From DASPXY01 sp038227745 (GTDB lineage Bacteria > Planctomycetota > Planctomycetia > Gemmatales > Gemmataceae), in the NCBI GenBank assembly GCA_038227745.1, contig JBBRPS010000463.1:1-8349 (forward strand): 8,349 bases of DNA. Direction: 5' to 3'. The notes under the pieces were generated by a model, which was given only the letters and a program-made list of their open reading frames with translations, searched no databases and was not told the origin of the DNA. A program made the translations under genes and the position numbers. This document shows, piece by piece, positions 6,064-8,349 of this stretch (positions are counted from its first letter, which is position 1; each line of letters opens with the position of its first letter).

Positions 6064-7083
6064 TCATTTGTTCTTGACCAGGCGCGTGAGATCCCACAAT
6101 ACGATCGGTTGCTTCTCTCCGCAAGTGGCGAGGATGGTGCCGGCCGGGTTGACCGCCAGCCCGCACACCGGCGCGGCGCGATGCCGTACGTGACCCAGCA
6201 GGCGGCCACTGCCATCCCACAGCTTCACGTTGCCCACGCGGTCCGCCGTGACGAAGACGTGCGCAGACGGAAAGATGGTCAACCCGGCGATCTCCTGGTC
6301 ATGCCCGCGCCATTGCCGGATCTCCTCTTTCTTCTTGACGTCGAACACAATGAGCAGGCCGTCCTTCGTCGCCCCCATCAGGAGGGCCTTGTCGTGGGAG
6401 AACGCCAGGATACGGATGTTATGGTGCAACGCCAGGCCGATCTCGCCGAGTCGATGCTTCAAGGAGTCGTCCAGGAGAGTGATTTCACGGGCGGAGCACA
6501 GGGCGGCGAGTTCGGCATCGGGGGTGACCGTGAACGCCTCCTCAAAACCGTAGAGGAAGCGCGTGGCCGTGCGGTTCGTCGTTACATCCCAGCGCTGGAT
6601 AATCTCGCAGGTCGAGCCGACCGCAAAAAGCTGGCCTTCCGCGACAAAGGAGAGGTGCCCGACCCCGCAGGCGGGGAACTCCAGGACCTTGAACTGGTTC
6701 AGCGTTTTCCCTTCGCGCGACAGGACGGCCACCCCCCCGCGAACGTCGCCGGCGGCGATTTGCGCGCCGCTGGGGGACAACGCGAGGTGGGACAAGCGCG
6801 ATTCGTTGGGGCAGGGGATCTCCCTGTCCACACGCTTCGTCTTGACGTCCCAGGCGGTGACCACGTACTGCTTCCGCTTGTTCCGGGCGGCGCCCGCGGC
6901 CCACAGCGTCCGGCCGTCTGGAGAGAACGTCAGGGCGTACAGGTTCGCCTCGCCCCCGAGTTTCGCGAGGGCGTAGCGCTCTCCCAGGGGGTCCTTCTGG
7001 GGTGGCTGGGCGGCGTCTTGTCGCATCGGTACCGCCAGGTAGACGAATAACGCCACGCCCACGAACACCACGAGCGGTTTCAT
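6064..7083 (-). CDS. Membrane-anchored seven-bladed WD40 beta-propeller protein (copy 1)
   Basis: This 339-residue protein starts with MK and a hydrophobic stretch (3-19), which is either a signal peptide or a signal anchor, so the rest probably faces the periplasm. Seven WD-type repeats can be counted, ending near TAWDV (76-80), the weak second repeat (about 97-121), QRWDV (163-167), a degenerate fourth (180-205), IVFDV (245-249), VKLWDG (286-291) and IVLWDL (326-331). This is enough for one closed propeller, which usually acts as a protein-binding scaffold; no enzyme domain is present. The ATG at 7083 is chosen over GTG at 7092 because it aligns with the start of its neighbour and has AGGTGG five bases upstream (7089-7094). 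It is the downstream member of a tandem paralogue array, 25 bases from the next copy, and is surely cotranscribed with it. Confidence 0.85.
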   Translation of the reverse strand: MKPLVVFVGVALFVYLAVPMRQDAAQPPQKDPLGERYALAKLGGEANLYALTFSPDGRTLWAAGAARNKRKQYVVTAWDVKTKRVDREIPCPNESRLSHLALSPSGAQIAAGDVRGGVAVLSREGKTLNQFKVLEFPACGVGHLSFVAEGQLFAVGSTCEIIQRWDVTTNRTATRFLYGFEEAFTVTPDAELAALCSAREITLLDDSLKHRLGEIGLALHHNIRILAFSHDKALLMGATKDGLLIVFDVKKKEEIRQWRGHDQEIAGLTIFPSAHVFVTADRVGNVKLWDGSGRLLGHVRHRAAPVCGLAVNPAGTILATCGEKQPIVLWDLTRLVKNK

Positions 7084-7088
7084 GCTAC

Positions 7089-7094
7089 CCACCT
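7089..7094 (-). promoter_or_regulatory. Ribosome binding site deciding the start of WD40 copy 1
   Basis: The minus strand reads AGGTGG, five bases before the ATG at 7081-7083. The same AGGTGG appears before the GTG start of copy 2. An alternative GTG at 7090-7092 overlaps this site and would be preceded only by a weaker match, so the ATG is preferred. Confidence 0.5.
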
Positions 7095-7108
7095 TCCCTT
7101 CGCGGTAG

Positions 7109-8122
7109 TCATTTGCCCTTGAGCAGGCGCGTCAGGTCCCACAGCACGATCGGCTGCTTCTCCCCGCACGTGGCGAGGACGGTGCCGGCCGGGTTGACCG
7201 CCAGCCCGCACACCGGCGCCGCCCGGTAGCGCACGTGACCCAGCAGGCGGCCCCCGCCGTCCCACACCTTGACGTTCCCCACGCTGTCGGCGGTGACGAA
7301 GGCGCGCGCGGCCGGCAGACCGATCAACGCGTAGATGTCCGTGTCGTGGCCTTGCCATTCCCGCACCTCCTCCTTCTTCTGGACGTCGAACAGGTGCAGC
7401 AGGCCGTCGTCCGCCGCCCCCATCAGGAGGGTCTTGTCGTGGGACAGCGCCAGGGAGCGGATGTTGTGGCCCGCCGGCAGCGCGATGGCCCCGAGCCGCC
7501 GCCGGAAGGAGCCGTCGTGGAAGGCGACCTCGCGTGCGGAGCAGAGGGCGGCGAGCTTGGCGTCGGCGCTGAGCGCGAACGCCTTCAGGCCGCGGAACAG
7601 GTATGTGGAGGCGCGGCCTGTCGCGATGTCCCAGCGCTGGCCCACCCCCGACGTCGAGCTCACCGCAAACACCTGCCCTTTCGCCGCAAAGGCGAGGTGG
7701 CCCGGGGAAGTGCGACCCTCCATAATGGTGAACGTGTTCAGCGTTTTCCCGTCGCGGGACAGGACCACCACCGCCCCGTCCGTGTCGGCGGCGGCGACAC
7801 GGGTCCCGGTCGGGGACAGGGCGAGGTGGGAGAAGCGCGACGCGCCCGGGCAGCCGACCTCCCTGCCCACGCGCCTTGTCTTGACGTCCCAGGCGGTGAC
7901 CACGAACTCCTTCCGCGCGTTCTCGACCGACCCGGCGGCCCACAGCGTCCGGCCATCCGGAGCAAAGGCCAGGGCGTACACGCGCGCCTCCTCCCCGAGG
8001 GTCGCGAGGACGTAACGCTCGCCCAGTGGGTCCGTCTGGAGTGGCTGGGCGGCCTCGTTCCGCATCATCACCGCCAGGTGGACAACGAACGACAGGCCCA
8101 TGAGCACCAGGAGCGCTTTCAC
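7109..8122 (-). CDS. Membrane-anchored seven-bladed WD40 beta-propeller protein (copy 2)
   Basis: This 337-residue paralogue of the downstream gene has the same plan. It begins MKALL with a hydrophobic segment (3-19), then a short linker with DPLGERYVLATLG (31-43), then about seven WD repeats. These close with TAWDV (76-80), QRWDI (162-166), LFDV (244-247), VKVWDG (284-289) and IVLWDL (325-330). The GTG start at 8122 is fixed by GGAGG seven bases upstream (8130-8134) and by alignment with copy 1; the frame is open further upstream, but that part is antisense-like and runs into the neighbouring gene. The N-terminal 50 and C-terminal 90 residues are much closer to copy 1 than the third and fourth repeats are. 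Its role is probably as an envelope-side protein scaffold; the partner is unknown. Confidence 0.85.
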   Translation of the reverse strand: MKALLVLMGLSFVVHLAVMMRNEAAQPLQTDPLGERYVLATLGEEARVYALAFAPDGRTLWAAGSVENARKEFVVTAWDVKTRRVGREVGCPGASRFSHLALSPTGTRVAAADTDGAVVVLSRDGKTLNTFTIMEGRTSPGHLAFAAKGQVFAVSSTSGVGQRWDIATGRASTYLFRGLKAFALSADAKLAALCSAREVAFHDGSFRRRLGAIALPAGHNIRSLALSHDKTLLMGAADDGLLHLFDVQKKEEVREWQGHDTDIYALIGLPAARAFVTADSVGNVKVWDGGGRLLGHVRYRAAPVCGLAVNPAGTVLATCGEKQPIVLWDLTRLLKGK

Positions 8123-8129
8123 GCCGCCA

Positions 8130-8134
8130 CCTCC
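8130..8134 (-). promoter_or_regulatory. Ribosome binding site supporting the GTG start of WD40 copy 2
   Basis: The minus strand reads GGAGG, seven bases before GTG at 8120-8122. It justifies the non-ATG start and lies wholly in the 25-base spacer between copies 2 and 3. Confidence 0.55.
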
Positions 8135-8147
8135 CTTCTCCCGGCGG

Positions 8148-8349
8148 TCATCGGCCCTTGAGCAGGCGCTTGAGGTCCCAGAGCACGACCGGCTGCTCCT
8201 CTCCCGAGGTGGCGAGGATCGTGCCGGCCGGGTTGACCGCCAGCCCGCACACCAGCTTGGGGCCATACCGCACATGGTTCAGCAGGCGGCCAGCGCCGTC
8301 CCACAGCTTCACGTTCCCCACGCAATCGGCGGTCACGAAGACGCGCGCG
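8148..8349 (-). CDS. WD40 beta-propeller protein (copy 3), 5' end cut by the window edge
   Basis: Only the last 67 codons are inside the window. The frame enters at the right edge as ARVFVTADCVGNVKLWDGAG and continues through a final blade, VCGLAVNPAGTILATSG, ending VVLWDLKRLLKGR. It matches the last two repeats of copies 1 and 2 almost residue for residue, so it is a third tandem paralogue, with the rest of the gene lying beyond 8349. The stop (8148-8150) is 25 bases before the start of copy 2, the same distance as between copies 2 and 1. The promoter of the array must lie further right. Confidence 0.85.
   Translation of the reverse strand, partial: ARVFVTADCVGNVKLWDGAGRLLNHVRYGPKLVCGLAVNPAGTILATSGEEQPVVLWDLKRLLKGR

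Noticed and set aside
1..8349. CRISPR array, tRNA, insertion sequence or toxin-antitoxin pair
   Set aside because: I saw no regularly spaced short repeats, cloverleaf-like sequence, transposase motif or paired small ORFs of known toxin-antitoxin type.

Overview
The window is very GC-rich, with coding third positions almost always G or C. Its gene content suits a planctomycete, probably of the Gemmata group: type VI secretion (T6SS) baseplate genes, tandem membrane-anchored WD40 genes, and a TPR/methyltransferase fusion beside a family-2 glycosyltransferase. This assignment is inferred from gene content and composition; there is no rRNA or marker gene here to confirm it.

Layout from left to right. 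Bases 1-251 hold no convincing intact gene, though the minus strand carries a codon-biased frame broken by a stop. A 78-codon minus-strand gene of unknown function (252-488) has a strong ribosome binding site and a good sigma70-like promoter (531-559) with a small inverted repeat in its spacer. It is transcribed away from a two-gene plus-strand operon, tssE (679-1158) and tssF (1161-3017), which encodes T6SS baseplate wedge proteins. tssG does not follow. Instead a hairpin plus T6 run (3068-3103) probably ends the transcript.

Everything from about 3117 to the right edge reads on the minus strand. In transcription order, right to left, it holds a truncated WD40 gene, a complete WD40 gene (7109-8122), a second complete WD40 gene (6064-7083), a MidA/NDUFAF7-like methyltransferase fused to TPRs (4159-5961), a family-2 glycosyltransferase (3209-4060), and possibly a 31-codon ORF that overlaps the glycosyltransferase stop by four bases (3117-3212). 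The three WD40 genes are tandem paralogues. The two junctions between them are each exactly 25 nt, and a 33-nt DNA block is identical in all three. A strong hairpin of REP-like character (4087-4142) separates the methyltransferase and glycosyltransferase genes.

Working together: TssE and TssF should contribute to one T6SS baseplate whose other parts lie elsewhere. The WD40 proteins look like N-terminally anchored seven-bladed propellers facing the periplasm or envelope. The methyltransferase-TPR protein and the glycosyltransferase may act on a shared protein or glycan target, but that link rests only on adjacency and strand. No tRNA, rRNA, CRISPR array, insertion sequence or origin was seen.
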